Notes: generated from the sequence alone by a model not told the origin. A stretch of DNA of 64,000 nucleotides from an uncultured Litoreibacter sp. (GCA_947493265.1 CANLQL010000004.1:707249-771248); one strand, 5' to 3'; shown: positions 26,971 to 36,315, numbered from the stretch's first letter. A program made the numbers and translations.

Positions 26971-27450
26971 TCATGTGAACACGAATTCTGTGATCAAGAG
27001 GTCGCGCACATGCCCCTTGCCGGTGACAAGTTGAACGCGACGCAGCATCTGCGCGCGCAATCGAATAAGGGCGGCTGGATCCTCCAATTCGGCCAATTCC
27101 ACAGCGCGGAGATACCCGTTTAGGACGTCCAGAATGCGGGGCATCGCATTGATGACAGCGTCAGATTTTTCTGGATCAACTTCGAGTTGTGCATTGAACC
27201 GCAAGTGATTCCGCGCCCCTCTGCCAAGTGAAATCACCATTGGGTCAATGGGCACAAAGCTGGGCTGGGCCTCTGTAATTTCTGGCTTTTTGACGACTTG
27301 TTCGGGCCCGCCGGTGCCGGGAATCATGCCCGAATACGCAGCAAAAAAGCCTCCTCCCCCCAATACCAAGGACAGAACCAGGCCAATCAATAGCCCTTTC
27401 TTGCCACCTTTTTTTGGGGCGTCTTCAGGTTCTGTGGTTTCGTCACTCAT
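26971..27450 (-). CDS. fliL: Flagellar basal-body-associated protein FliL (copy 2)
   Basis: A 159-residue single-pass protein: charged start (EPEDAPKKGGKKG), membrane helix at about 19-40 (GLLIGLVLSLVLGGGGFFAA), and the FliL periplasmic domain (FVPIDPMVISLGRGARNHLR, then ARLR-like LRAQMLRRVQLVTGKGHVRD). This copy matches classical FliL better than the gene at 17914. It heads the minus-strand motor operon and is divergent from fliF, sharing a gap that contains a CtrA-type site. Confidence 0.85.
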   Translation of the reverse strand: MSDETTEPEDAPKKGGKKGLLIGLVLSLVLGGGGFFAAYSGMIPGTGGPEQVVKKPEITEAQPSFVPIDPMVISLGRGARNHLRFNAQLEVDPEKSDAVINAMPRILDVLNGYLRAVELAELEDPAALIRLRAQMLRRVQLVTGKGHVRDLLITEFVFT

Positions 27451-27497
27451 CCGAATCTCTCTCGAAGTTCACTTTTTGTGCTATAGCCTGCTTTCGA

Positions 27498-27512
27498 CTA
27501 ACCGATTGTTAA
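27498..27512. promoter_or_regulatory. CtrA-type site between fliL copy 2 and fliF
   Basis: CTAA-CCGATTG-TTAA differs from the CtrA consensus TTAA-N7-TTAA by one base. It sits in the 124-base divergent gap, 63 bases before the fliF GTG and 48 bases before fliL copy 2, so it could control both transcripts. CtrA control of class II flagellar genes is well known in alphaproteobacteria; binding here is a prediction. Confidence 0.5.
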
Positions 27513-27574
27513 GGCTGATACCTCTAAGTGGAGAAAGTGAGTCAGAAGGCTCGCTCTAACACTGAGGGAATGAC

Positions 27575-29212
27575 GTGCAGCAACTTACTGGTTTGTGGAT
27601 TGCGCTGGATTGGCAAAAGCGCATTTTCGTCCTCGCAGCGACATTCGCTGTTATCGTTGGCGTCGCGATGATGTCGCGCGTTGCAACACAGCCCAGCATG
27701 TCATTGCTCTATAGCGGGCTAACCCCTGAAGCCGCGGGGGAGGTTGTCGCCGCTCTTGATGCCCAGTCCGCGAATTACGAAGTGCGCGGAAACGCGATTT
27801 ACGTCGAAAGCACCACCCGCGACAGGGTTCGTCTGACCTTAGCTGGCGAAGGGTTGCCCAAAAACAGCGGTCAGGGCTACGAGCTTCTCGACACGCTCAC
27901 CGGCTTTGGCACCACGTCGCAAATGTTCGACGCCGCCTACCTGCGCGCGAAAGAGGGGGAGTTGGCGAGAACGATCCTGGCCAACCCGCAGGTGAAATCT
28001 GCGCGGGTCCATATCGCAAAAGCGGAACGCATGAATTTCCGCCAGGAACAGCGTGCAAAAGCATCCGTTTCGGTTCGGGGCGCGGGTGGACGTGTTCCCA
28101 GCGAAACAGCGAATGCTATCCGTTACCTTGTCGGATCTGCTGTTGCTGGTTTGGCCCCCGCGGATGTGTCGGTCATCGATGCAGATCAGGGCCTGGTTCT
28201 GAGCGACGAGTTTGAACAGTTCCCCGGCAATGCGGGGCAAGATCGTGCCGCATTATTGAAAGGCAATGTGGAGCGTTTGATCCAAGCCCGCACGGGTGTT
28301 GGCAATTCTGTCGTGGAGGTGAATGTCGAGCTTCTAAGCGATGAGGAAATGATAACCGAGCGCCAGATCGATCCTGATAGCCGTGTGGTGATTAGCACGG
28401 AAACGCAGGAAACCACGAATAGCTCAAATAACCAGAATTCAGCGCCCGTAACCGTGGCCAGCAACCTTCCAACCGGAGAGGCTGGCGGCGATGGCCAAAG
28501 CTCGTCGCAAGGGGCGGATACGCGCGAAGTCATTAACTATGAAGTGTCAGAGAAAACACGTGAACTCAGACGTACACCCGGTGGGATTAAGAAAATCTCT
28601 GTTGCAGTACTGGTCGGCGGGCTTGTTACAGAAGATGAAAACGGCGCGGAAACGGTGCAGGACCGCAGCGAAGACGAACTCGCAACCTTGGAAGAGCTTG
28701 TGAAATCCGCGATCGGCTATGATGAGGCGCGCGGCGACAGTGTCACAATCCGCACGATGGCACTTCAGACCCCGGATATTTTGCCAGAAGAAAGTGCCGG
28801 CGGGTTTGGAATGCCTATTTGGCTTGATGTCATGTCGGTGATCCAGCTGGTCGTAACCTCCGCAGTTGTGCTGGTCCTGGCATTGATGGTCGTGCGGCCA
28901 ATCCTGCTTTCCGCCAAGACGGCCGAAGCCGCACCAACCCCGCTACCCGCGCCCGACAGCGCTGACGGGGCCGCCGGTGCTCTGGAGGCCCCGCAGTCCG
29001 AAGCGCTGACAGGTGAAATTGACACCAGCGAGGCGGGCGCAGCTGTTGGGGACCTGCCAGCAGTCAATACATCAATCCCCGGACCTAGCCTGGACCAGCC
29101 AGGCGGGTCAGATGACCCCGTTGCACGGCTGAAGTCGCTCATCGAGGAACGGCAGGAAGAAACCGTTGAGGTCTTGAAAGACTGGCTCGAAACTCCGGAA
29201 GAGGCGACCTGA
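27575..29212 (+). CDS. fliF: Flagellar MS-ring protein FliF
   Basis: FliF builds the MS/C ring base in the inner membrane. The 545-residue protein has membrane helices at about 18-36 and 416-444, and periplasmic ring motifs such as GLTPEAAGEVVAALDAQSAN, YELLDTLTGFGTTSQMFDAA and VKSARVHIAKAERMNFRQEQ. The last ~30 residues (VARLKSLIEERQEETVEVLK) resemble the FliG-binding helix, which implies a fliG elsewhere in the genome. Translation starts at a GTG. The gene begins a plus-strand operon with fliH, fliN and fliP. Confidence 0.96.
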   Translation: MQQLTGLWIALDWQKRIFVLAATFAVIVGVAMMSRVATQPSMSLLYSGLTPEAAGEVVAALDAQSANYEVRGNAIYVESTTRDRVRLTLAGEGLPKNSGQGYELLDTLTGFGTTSQMFDAAYLRAKEGELARTILANPQVKSARVHIAKAERMNFRQEQRAKASVSVRGAGGRVPSETANAIRYLVGSAVAGLAPADVSVIDADQGLVLSDEFEQFPGNAGQDRAALLKGNVERLIQARTGVGNSVVEVNVELLSDEEMITERQIDPDSRVVISTETQETTNSSNNQNSAPVTVASNLPTGEAGGDGQSSSQGADTREVINYEVSEKTRELRRTPGGIKKISVAVLVGGLVTEDENGAETVQDRSEDELATLEELVKSAIGYDEARGDSVTIRTMALQTPDILPEESAGGFGMPIWLDVMSVIQLVVTSAVVLVLALMVVRPILLSAKTAEAAPTPLPAPDSADGAAGALEAPQSEALTGEIDTSEAGAAVGDLPAVNTSIPGPSLDQPGGSDDPVARLKSLIEERQEETVEVLKDWLETPEEAT

Positions 29213-29214
29213 AA

Positions 29215-29814
29215 ATGGGATCGATGATATTCGAGGATTTCGGGGCGACAATTCCCGCCACCACCGATCCGCAAACAGAAGACAGCTTGGTCAAACTGAA
29301 GCGTGCCGCCTTCGATGAAGGGTATTCGCAGGGTTGGAATGACGCTATCGCGTCATCTGAATCCGAAAACCGCAAGGCGCAAACTGACATCGCGATTGCG
29401 CTGCAAGAAACCAGCTTTTCTTACGTTGAAGCGCGTATGCATGTGCTCAAATCCGTGCAGCCGCTTCTTAAGGCGATTGTCTCTGTGGTTTTGCCCGAAA
29501 TGGCAAATGCCTCCTTGTCGGGACGAATTTCAGAAGAGCTCTATAAGCTCACGGCATCTCTTGAAGATCCGATAGAACTGATTTGCTCTGAACAGGACCA
29601 CGAAGAGATCAAGTCCATCGTGACAACCAGCGCGAGCTTTCCGGTCGTCGTGAAAGCCGAACCGAGCTTCGCACAAAACCAGGTGATCATGAAATTCAAG
29701 AACGGCAATGCCGAATTGGATCTGGAAGAAACATTCAAAACAGTTTCAGCCCTGATCAGCGATTTCTATGACACGCTAAAAATTGAGGACGGCAAACATG
29801 TCAGAACTGGATGA
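29215..29814 (+). CDS. fliH: FliH-like flagellar export regulator
   Basis: A 199-residue protein with the FliH pattern: a Gly/Ala/charged helical start (AAFDEGYSQGWNDAIASSES), a long helix, and a C-terminal V-ATPase-E-like domain (YVEARMHVLKSVQPLLKAIV). FliH binds the FliI ATPase and docks it at the C ring. It lies between fliF and fliN, the usual place, and begins three bases after fliF. Sequence similarity in this family is weak, so context carries part of the call. Confidence 0.75.
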   Translation: MGSMIFEDFGATIPATTDPQTEDSLVKLKRAAFDEGYSQGWNDAIASSESENRKAQTDIAIALQETSFSYVEARMHVLKSVQPLLKAIVSVVLPEMANASLSGRISEELYKLTASLEDPIELICSEQDHEEIKSIVTTSASFPVVVKAEPSFAQNQVIMKFKNGNAELDLEETFKTVSALISDFYDTLKIEDGKHVRTG

Positions 29815-30079
29815 CGCTCTTTCCGGGGAATTGCTGAAAAACGTCAATATGGAAGTCCATGTTGCTGTTGGACGCGCCTTTCCTACCGTTGAAACTCTCC
29901 TCAACTTGGGTCCCGAAAGCATTCTGACCCTTGAGCAAACAATCACAGATCCGGTGGAGGTTTTCATCGGCGACAAATTGATTGCCCGCGGTCACCTCGA
30001 AGAGGTCGAAAACGATCCTTCCGGTAGGCTCGCTGTCCGGATCACCGCTATCGGTGATCCAGCGGCGACCCTGAAATGA
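29798..30079 (+). CDS. fliN: Flagellar motor switch protein FliN
   Basis: FliN is the C-ring subunit that binds FliH/FliI and supports switching. At 93 residues it is essentially the SpoA domain alone: NVNMEVHVAVGRAFPTVETL, then VFIGDKLIARGHLEEVENDP. The ATG at 29798 begins within the last 17 bases of fliH. The stop overlaps the fliP start (ATGA). It is a minimal FliN with little N-terminal extension. Confidence 0.93.
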   Translation: MSELDDALSGELLKNVNMEVHVAVGRAFPTVETLLNLGPESILTLEQTITDPVEVFIGDKLIARGHLEEVENDPSGRLAVRITAIGDPAATLK

Positions 30080-30813
30080 TCAACCGCAATACTCTGGGGT
30101 TTGCGGTAGCCATAGCATGTCTGTGGTTTCCCACACTGGCGTTCGCGCAGGAGTTTTCCTTGGATCTGGGCGGGGCTGACGGAAGTCTAAGCGCGCGCGC
30201 CCTCCAATTGATCGCACTTATTACGGTCCTCAGCTTAGCTCCTGGCTTGGCGATCATGATTACGTGCTTTCCGTTCGTCGTGACCGTTCTTTCGATCTTG
30301 CGACAGGCGATAGGTCTACAGCAGGCACCGCCAAATATGCTGATCATCAGCCTTGCGCTTTTTCTCACCTACTTTGTGATGGAGCCCGTTTTCATCAAGT
30401 CATGGGAAGATGGTCTAAGGCCCCTATCAGAAGGCGCTTTGACGATTGAGGAAGCCTTTCCTCTGACCCTTGCCCCGTTTCGCGTTTTCATGGCCGCGCG
30501 CCTCGACCTCAGTACGTTTTCCGCGCTATTGCAACTTCGCCCGATTCCGCCTGATATCTCTCCGGATCAGGCACCGCTTTCTTTGCTGATCCCATCCTTC
30601 ATGCTCAGCGAAATCGAACGCGCCTTTCAAATCGGATTTTTGATCTTTCTTCCGTTCTTGATCATCGATCTGGTCGTGGCCGCAGTGTTGATGTCGATGG
30701 GGATGATGATGGTGCCACCGGCCGTTGTGGCGCTGCCGTTCAAACTTGCATTTTTCGCAGTGGCGGACGGATGGAGCTTGATCGCCAACGCGCTTGTTCG
30801 GAGTTACTTTTGA
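30076..30813 (+). CDS. fliP: Flagellar export gate protein FliP
   Basis: FliP is the core pore subunit of the export gate. The 245-residue protein has a cleavable signal (FAVAIACLWFPTLAFAQ) and the family segments LSLAPGLAIMITCFPFVVTV, LRQAIGLQQAPPNMLIISLA and LIDLVVAAVLMSMGMMMVPP near the C-terminus. It is coupled to fliN at its start and shares one base (TGATG) with the next gene. fliQ and fliR lie elsewhere in the cluster; no fliO is seen. Confidence 0.97.
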   Translation: MINRNTLGFAVAIACLWFPTLAFAQEFSLDLGGADGSLSARALQLIALITVLSLAPGLAIMITCFPFVVTVLSILRQAIGLQQAPPNMLIISLALFLTYFVMEPVFIKSWEDGLRPLSEGALTIEEAFPLTLAPFRVFMAARLDLSTFSALLQLRPIPPDISPDQAPLSLLIPSFMLSEIERAFQIGFLIFLPFLIIDLVVAAVLMSMGMMMVPPAVVALPFKLAFFAVADGWSLIANALVRSYF

Positions 30814-31295
30814 TGCCCCAATTCTCAGACAATAACCAACTACAGAGTGACAAATCACCGGGAGAAAAGACCAACAAAGCACATATGCTCGTTGCTATGC
30901 TCGGCCATGAATTCACAAAGTCAGCGGATCACCCATTTTTTGCAAAGCTCAGCTCCATCGTTGCGGCACCTGATCCAGAAAGCACGCCGGTACCAAAAGG
31001 AGCTTTGGACAGGCTTCTTGCGGCGCTTCCAGCCGGGTCGGAAAGTGCCAAAAGCTCTGCGCTAACAGAACAATTGTCCTCAAATTCAAATGAGGCCGAT
31101 CGCGCAAAGCAACGGATGTCGACAACCTTGAAAAACTTGGGGGACCAGCACCCGGCCGTGATTGCGCACTACCTTGTTAACAACGCACCCTCTGTCCGAA
31201 TGGAGGTCATCAGTTCCCTGGAAGGATCTACAGCTCGGCAGGCAGCGGTTTACTTCACGCGCTTTTTGTCTCGCCTGGAAGCAAAGGGCAGTTAG
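30813..31295 (+). CDS. Unknown 160-residue protein with FliG-middle-like end
   Basis: The first ~110 residues are polar, Ser/Lys/Ala-rich and probably flexible. The C-terminal ~45 (LGDQHPAVIAHYLVNNAPSV ... EGSTARQAAVYF) closely follow the pattern of the FliG middle domain, where a conserved HPQTIA..L motif binds FliM. It lacks the FliG torque domain. Its ATG overlaps the fliP stop (TGATG), so it is co-translated with the export gate. Without a search I call it a FliG-M-like protein; it could be a C-ring or FliF adaptor. It ends four bases before convergent flgI. Confidence 0.6.
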   Translation: MPQFSDNNQLQSDKSPGEKTNKAHMLVAMLGHEFTKSADHPFFAKLSSIVAAPDPESTPVPKGALDRLLAALPAGSESAKSSALTEQLSSNSNEADRAKQRMSTTLKNLGDQHPAVIAHYLVNNAPSVRMEVISSLEGSTARQAAVYFTRFLSRLEAKGS

Positions 31296-31299
31296 CCTT

Positions 31300-32415
31300 T
31301 TACTGAACGACGAATTCTGCGTGTAGTGCCCCGGCGGCTTTGATACTTTTGAGAATATCGATCATGTCGATAGGTGTTACGCCCAGCGCATTCAGCCCTG
31401 CAATCACTTCTGACAATGACGTTCCGTCCGAGATTTCGGCCAAGCCTGTAGCTTCTCCGGGGTCGATGGCAACACGCGTGTTCGGAACGACGACTGTGTC
31501 CCCTTCAGCAAAAGGGTTTGGTTGAACGATTACCGGTGTTTCTTCAATTCTCAGGGTCAGATTCCCTTGCGCGACCGCGACACGCGAAATTCTGACGTCT
31601 TCCCCCATCACAATTGTCCCGGACCTTTGATCTACGACGACGGTTGCGCGTGTTTCCGGCTCGATCGTGAGGTTTTCAATCCGGCTCAGGACATGTGCCG
31701 GGGACGGCAATCTTGTGGCTAGAATATCGATCTCAACGGTTCCTGCATCCAGCATCAATGCGACACCCCGCCCAAGTTTTTGATTTACCATCTGCTCCAC
31801 TTTTTCGGCAGTGGTAAAATCAGGGCTTCGTAGGGCCAGACGGAGACGTGACAGGCTGGAAAAATCGAAATCTACCTCACGCTCCACCCGGCCACCATTT
31901 GGAACATTGCCTGAGGTCGGCACACCGTGGACGACACGCGCGGCATCGCCTTCGGCTGAGACACCCCCGGCGATCACGGTGCCTTGTGCGACCACATAGA
32001 TTTCACCGTCTGCAGCAGTGAGCGGCGTCATGATCAATGTGCCACCCAGCAGACTTTTCGAGTCGCCAATTGCGGACACAGTGACATCGATTTTAGATCC
32101 TGTCCGGGCGAATGCCTTAAGCGATGCGGTTACCAAGACCGCCGCGACATTCTTTGGCCGAAACTGTTCACCTGAAACGTTTACACCCAGCCGCTCAAGA
32201 ATGCTGGCCATCATTTCTTCCGTAAACGGAGAGTTGCGCAAACCATCCCCCGTACCGTTCAACCCGACAACAAGCCCATAACCGACAAGGTCATTTCCGC
32301 GCACACCATCGAACTCGACCAGGTCTTTTAGCCGAACCGGAACGGCCATCGCGGATAGGGTGAAACACACAGTTAGGATGCAAGCCAGGATCGTTTTCAA
32401 AGTCAAACCTCTCAT
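31300..32415 (-). CDS. flgI: Flagellar P-ring protein FlgI
   Basis: FlgI polymerises into the periplasmic P ring. The 371-residue precursor has a Sec signal (TILACILTVCFTLSAMA, cleaved about residue 24), then VRLKDLVEFDGVRGNDLVGY and GLVVGLNGTGDGL, the family signature. The tail IAGLNALGVTPIDMIDILKS is also typical. It overlaps flgL by 4 bases (ATGA) and is the last gene of the flgE-flgK-flgL-flgI unit. Confidence 0.97.
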   Translation of the reverse strand: MRGLTLKTILACILTVCFTLSAMAVPVRLKDLVEFDGVRGNDLVGYGLVVGLNGTGDGLRNSPFTEEMMASILERLGVNVSGEQFRPKNVAAVLVTASLKAFARTGSKIDVTVSAIGDSKSLLGGTLIMTPLTAADGEIYVVAQGTVIAGGVSAEGDAARVVHGVPTSGNVPNGGRVEREVDFDFSSLSRLRLALRSPDFTTAEKVEQMVNQKLGRGVALMLDAGTVEIDILATRLPSPAHVLSRIENLTIEPETRATVVVDQRSGTIVMGEDVRISRVAVAQGNLTLRIEETPVIVQPNPFAEGDTVVVPNTRVAIDPGEATGLAEISDGTSLSEVIAGLNALGVTPIDMIDILKSIKAAGALHAEFVVQ

Positions 32416-33422
32416 CTCAAGTAGTCAGCCAAACTCAAACGTGCGTTTTTTGCCGTGATTAAGTACAGCGTTTCGATTTGTGTGCGAACCGCTTCAAGTT
32501 CGGTTGCTGCTTTGTAAGGGTCTGAGCTTAGGATTTCGTTACGGGCGAACTCGTAATTCTGGGTTTCGATCGCGACTGTTTGGTTCACCTCTTCAATCGC
32601 TTGCTGTCCTCGTCCTACTAGCGCTTGCTCTGAAATCAAGTTCTCTTCCGCTGCGACCAAACCAGTGGAGGCAAGCTCAATAATCTCAGCCTGGGCCAAA
32701 GGGTCGCCTGCGAATGCACCGTCAGTGACGAGCGCGTTCAGCGCAAGGTTTCGCAGAAAATCCCGGTAGGTCTGACCATCAGCTGTTGGCAATTGGTCAA
32801 TCGTATTATTTTCGCCGATTTTCGTGGGTTCCGTCGCCGCAGGGCCACCGGCATAGCCGATCGTTTCAAATCCACCTCCGGTCAAATTGAACCAAACGTC
32901 GACAGCTTGGACAAAATCAGTGGTGGTGGTAGAAGCTGCCGTCGCAAGTTGCAGGTCTGCCAAGATGATCTCAGGGGCTGCAATGGGGGGCGTATCGCTG
33001 GCTACGCCCGACAGCAAATAGCGTCCTCCGGACGATGTGTTCAGCTTTGCGATAGCGTCGCTAAACCGTGTTCCTGCATCCGCCAACAAGGGGGAGTTTG
33101 CGATATCCGGATCAAGTGGGATACGCGCCAATACCTCTGCCCCGAAACCAGAGATGGAGTTCGAGATGGTTTGAAGAGAAGTCTGTGCCGCATCGTATTG
33201 CAAGGACACGGCGGACCGGACAGCGTTGAAACCGTCAATCAGAGACAACGACCGCTCAATCCCAGACAGGACGGAAAAATCGCCGCGCACGGCTTTATTG
33301 GTGTCTGAAACGCGACCAGAGGTTATTTCACCGCTGAGCCGCGTCTGTTCATTTTGCAAACGCGCCGATTGGCGGCTTAAAACCAGACTATTTGCAAGAT
33401 CTCCAACGGAAGAAAAATTCAT
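32412..33422 (-). CDS. flgL: Hook-filament junction protein FlgL (HAP3)
   Basis: FlgL joins the hook to the filament under FlgK. The 336-residue protein has flagellin-like ends (RQSARLQNEQTRLSGEITSG at the N-terminus and VRTQIETLYLITAKNARLSL near the C-terminus). Position between flgK and flgI distinguishes it from flagellin. It begins one base downstream of the flgK stop region and overlaps flgI. Confidence 0.88.
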   Translation of the reverse strand: MNFSSVGDLANSLVLSRQSARLQNEQTRLSGEITSGRVSDTNKAVRGDFSVLSGIERSLSLIDGFNAVRSAVSLQYDAAQTSLQTISNSISGFGAEVLARIPLDPDIANSPLLADAGTRFSDAIAKLNTSSGGRYLLSGVASDTPPIAAPEIILADLQLATAASTTTTDFVQAVDVWFNLTGGGFETIGYAGGPAATEPTKIGENNTIDQLPTADGQTYRDFLRNLALNALVTDGAFAGDPLAQAEIIELASTGLVAAEENLISEQALVGRGQQAIEEVNQTVAIETQNYEFARNEILSSDPYKAATELEAVRTQIETLYLITAKNARLSLADYLR

Positions 33423-33423
33423 C

Positions 33424-34878
33424 TTAAATCCTCAGCAATGTGTCGAGCATTTCGTCAACGGTTGTGATCACCTTTGCATTTGCAGCAAATGCTTTTTCCA
33501 CTAGGAGAAGACGTTGCAATTCCTGGTCTGTGTTAACACCGGCGCGTAACTCAGCCTCTTTGAACTCGGCCACTTGGGCTGCCGCGAAGGATTGTTCAGC
33601 CATCGCGTTCGTTCGGGACAGACCAATTTCCGATAGCAGTTCCGAAACAAGTGACGCACTCGATCCTGATCGAAGAAAGTTGCCGGACACTGGTTCTTGG
33701 GAACGCGCCAGACGATCCGACATCGCTTGCAACAGGCCATTTTCGCCAACGGGACCAGGCGTGACAGCGCCCAAACCATCGCGCAGTCGCGTTACGGTGC
33801 CGCCCTGATCTGGATCGACCAGCGCATTCAACGACAGCCTGTTTGACAAACCCACTTCGTCCAAGGGGTCCAGTGCGGCCCCCCTGTCGGTGAAAAGCCC
33901 AGGATCGCCTGCGGTCAGTGTTGTATCAAGCGCGGGGTCTGCGAACCGTTCAACAAGGTCCCTGGAAAATGCATCCAGTTGCGCCTGGCTATTGGTCGCC
34001 AGTGTGTCGCGCACATCAAATAGCGCCGACAGTGATCCGCCTGAAATCATCGCAAGTCCATCGCCAAACGCACTGCCCGCGCCAGTGATTGTCAGTCCGG
34101 ACAAAGAACCCGCTTCCAGTGTCATATCTGGAGTGATTGTCAGGGTTGACCGAAACTCGATCTCTGCTGCGTTATCATCCAGCAGAATAGATCCGTTCTC
34201 GGTGATGAGTGCAATTTTCCCGTCATCGCGAGGTAACTCTCGGACAGGAATGATCGAGGTGATCTGGTCGATCTGTTGCTGGCGTTGGTCCATCAAGGTC
34301 GCAAAATCACCGCCTGTGTTGGTCCTTTGCGCAATTTCCTCGTTGAGGTCTTTGATCCTGAGCAAGGCGTTGTTAACCGTGCTTACCTGATTTGCGATTT
34401 GCTGATCCGCAGACTGCCTTGCATCTTGAATCGTCGCCGCAACAGAATTGATTTTGCCAGTGACATCACGCGCAGCATTGAAAACAGACTGCAGGTTTTC
34501 AGAGCTTTGCGGTGCGCCTGCTGCTTGGACAAGCGCACTTTCGAAAGACGCCAACCGGGCAGAGAGCGAACCTTGTGTCTCTGGCGTGCCGAACGCATCT
34601 TGCAACCCGTCGAAATAGAATGACGATGTCGATGAGCTGCCAAGTGAAGCATCGGCCAAACGGCGATCATTAATCGCGATCTGATCCACATTTCGGTCAA
34701 TGCCGATGACCCGAACACCAGCGCCGCTGGTTCCGTTGACAACCGATCCAAGGCGAATATCCCGCCTGCCATATCCATCGGTATTAGCGTTGGCGACATT
34801 CGACGAAATAAGTTCTGCGGTGCGTGTGGCCGCAGCGAGGCCTGATGCGGCATTCGCGAGTGTGCTTGCGATACTCAT
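33424..34878 (-). CDS. flgK: Hook-associated protein FlgK (HAP1)
   Basis: FlgK is the first hook-filament junction protein. The 484-residue protein starts MSIASTLANAASGLAAATRT with the rod/hook motif SSNVANANTDGYGRRDIRLG. The C-terminus ends AFAANAKVITTVDEMLDTLL, typical for FlgK. The length is near the short end of the family. It lies between flgE and flgL, all on the minus strand. Confidence 0.94.
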   Translation of the reverse strand: MSIASTLANAASGLAAATRTAELISSNVANANTDGYGRRDIRLGSVVNGTSGAGVRVIGIDRNVDQIAINDRRLADASLGSSSTSSFYFDGLQDAFGTPETQGSLSARLASFESALVQAAGAPQSSENLQSVFNAARDVTGKINSVAATIQDARQSADQQIANQVSTVNNALLRIKDLNEEIAQRTNTGGDFATLMDQRQQQIDQITSIIPVRELPRDDGKIALITENGSILLDDNAAEIEFRSTLTITPDMTLEAGSLSGLTITGAGSAFGDGLAMISGGSLSALFDVRDTLATNSQAQLDAFSRDLVERFADPALDTTLTAGDPGLFTDRGAALDPLDEVGLSNRLSLNALVDPDQGGTVTRLRDGLGAVTPGPVGENGLLQAMSDRLARSQEPVSGNFLRSGSSASLVSELLSEIGLSRTNAMAEQSFAAAQVAEFKEAELRAGVNTDQELQRLLLVEKAFAANAKVITTVDEMLDTLLRI

Positions 34879-34904
34879 TCAGACCTCCCTTTGGTCAGCT
34901 CAAA

Positions 34905-36218
34905 TTAGCGTTTGATATTTGTCGTTTCCTGCAACATCTCATCAACAGTCTGGATGACCTTCGCATTCGACGAGTAGGCCCGCTGTGTTTGAATCAACTG
35001 AGTCAGTTCGCCTGCAACGTCAGTGGAGGATTCCTCCAAAGCAAATCCGACGATGTCACCTGTGGGACCATCACTGGCGTCCCACAAGAAGAACGAACCA
35101 CTTTCATTGGATGGTCGATAAGTCTGGTTGTCCAAAGCGATCAGACCATTTGGGTTCGGCAAATCCACCAGCGGGATCTGGTACACTGTTCGGGTAATGC
35201 CGATGTCAAATGTAGCCTGCACAAATCCGTTCGGATCCACGTCGACAGAAATCATGTTGCCAACGGGCGAGCCGTCTTTTGTGATTTGTGTCGGTGCGAA
35301 ACTATCAGACAGCTGGGTAATCCCTGTGCCTTCGTTCAAACCCCCAATGGAGATTTCCAGCGGCCCACCTGCGACGTCCACGGAAAAGGATCCAGTGGCT
35401 GGCACATACGGGTCGCCAGCCCCGCCGGTTGGTTGGGTGACACTCAGGAGCGTCCCGCCACTGGCTCTGGAGTCGTCAAATGTCAGAATGTATTCACCGA
35501 TCACAACATTCGCCCCAGCGGAGTCGCGCAGCTCCATATTCCATTGGTTGCTGGCAGCTCCGGACCCTGGAACAACCGGGGTATAGGTCACCAACACGTT
35601 TTGTGACGTCCCGAGGTTGTCAAAATATTCCACCGACAATTCAAGCGGATCACCTGACGCGCCCACTTCCGTTTCGGTTGCGGGCAAATTAACCCCCAGG
35701 TTCATACGGGTCGTAGGCTCCCCCGCGAATTGGTTTACATTGATCTGGATCGGTTCAAGGCCGTCAGACGTATCGCGCGGATTTGTGGGCACAGACCCAT
35801 CGGCCGCTGCGGGCCATCCAAGCAGGACCATCCCGGTTTCAGACTTCAAATAGCCTTGGCTGTCGGTCCGAAACGACCCTGTCGTCGTCAGGCGGAACGG
35901 AATGTCCTGACCATCTAGGTTGAGCGCTGCTTCAGTCGTAACAGGCAGAAAACCACGTCCCCTGACCGCGAGATCGGTGGAGTTATCGGTTGTCAGCAAG
36001 CTTCCGGGTTGGTCAATCAAACGCTGCGATGTCACGCGTACACCGCCCGCGGAATACTGGCCGGTACCATTGGAGATAACCAATGAATGAAAACTCGTCT
36101 CTGCGCGTTTGTATCCAAAGGTGTTGGAGTTCGCGATATTGTCAGAGATCGTTGAAAGCCTGCTTGCATTCGCGGCCAAACCGGCCACGCCTGCGTTAAG
36201 GGACGATGAAATTGTCAT
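34905..36218 (-). CDS. flgE: Flagellar hook protein FlgE
   Basis: FlgE is the hook subunit. The 437-residue protein starts MTISSSLNAGVAGLAANASR, then SNTFGYKRAETSFHSLV. It contains STDLAVRGRGFLPV and ends VAGELTQLIQTQRAYSSNAK, all classic. The ATG at 36218 has AGAAAGG upstream; a slightly longer frame is not used. It is the first gene of the flgE-flgK-flgL-flgI operon, with a CtrA-type site 55 bases upstream. Confidence 0.96.
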   Translation of the reverse strand: MTISSSLNAGVAGLAANASRLSTISDNIANSNTFGYKRAETSFHSLVISNGTGQYSAGGVRVTSQRLIDQPGSLLTTDNSTDLAVRGRGFLPVTTEAALNLDGQDIPFRLTTTGSFRTDSQGYLKSETGMVLLGWPAAADGSVPTNPRDTSDGLEPIQINVNQFAGEPTTRMNLGVNLPATETEVGASGDPLELSVEYFDNLGTSQNVLVTYTPVVPGSGAASNQWNMELRDSAGANVVIGEYILTFDDSRASGGTLLSVTQPTGGAGDPYVPATGSFSVDVAGGPLEISIGGLNEGTGITQLSDSFAPTQITKDGSPVGNMISVDVDPNGFVQATFDIGITRTVYQIPLVDLPNPNGLIALDNQTYRPSNESGSFFLWDASDGPTGDIVGFALEESSTDVAGELTQLIQTQRAYSSNAKVIQTVDEMLQETTNIKR

Positions 36219-36272
36219 GGTTGCGCCTTTCTGCTGCATCCTCGTATCGAAGGCAGCTTTGGCGGATCCAAC

Positions 36273-36287
36273 TTAACACCGCGCTAA
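36273..36287 (-). promoter_or_regulatory. CtrA-type site upstream of flgE
   Basis: On the minus strand TTAG-CGCGGTG-TTAA matches the CtrA consensus TTAA-N7-TTAA with one mismatch. It lies 55 bases before the flgE start in the 97-base gap after motB, the only gap of this operon large enough for a promoter. Binding is predicted, not shown. Confidence 0.5.
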
Positions 36288-36315
36288 CAGATAAAATGCG
36301 ACACAGTTTTTTGCA

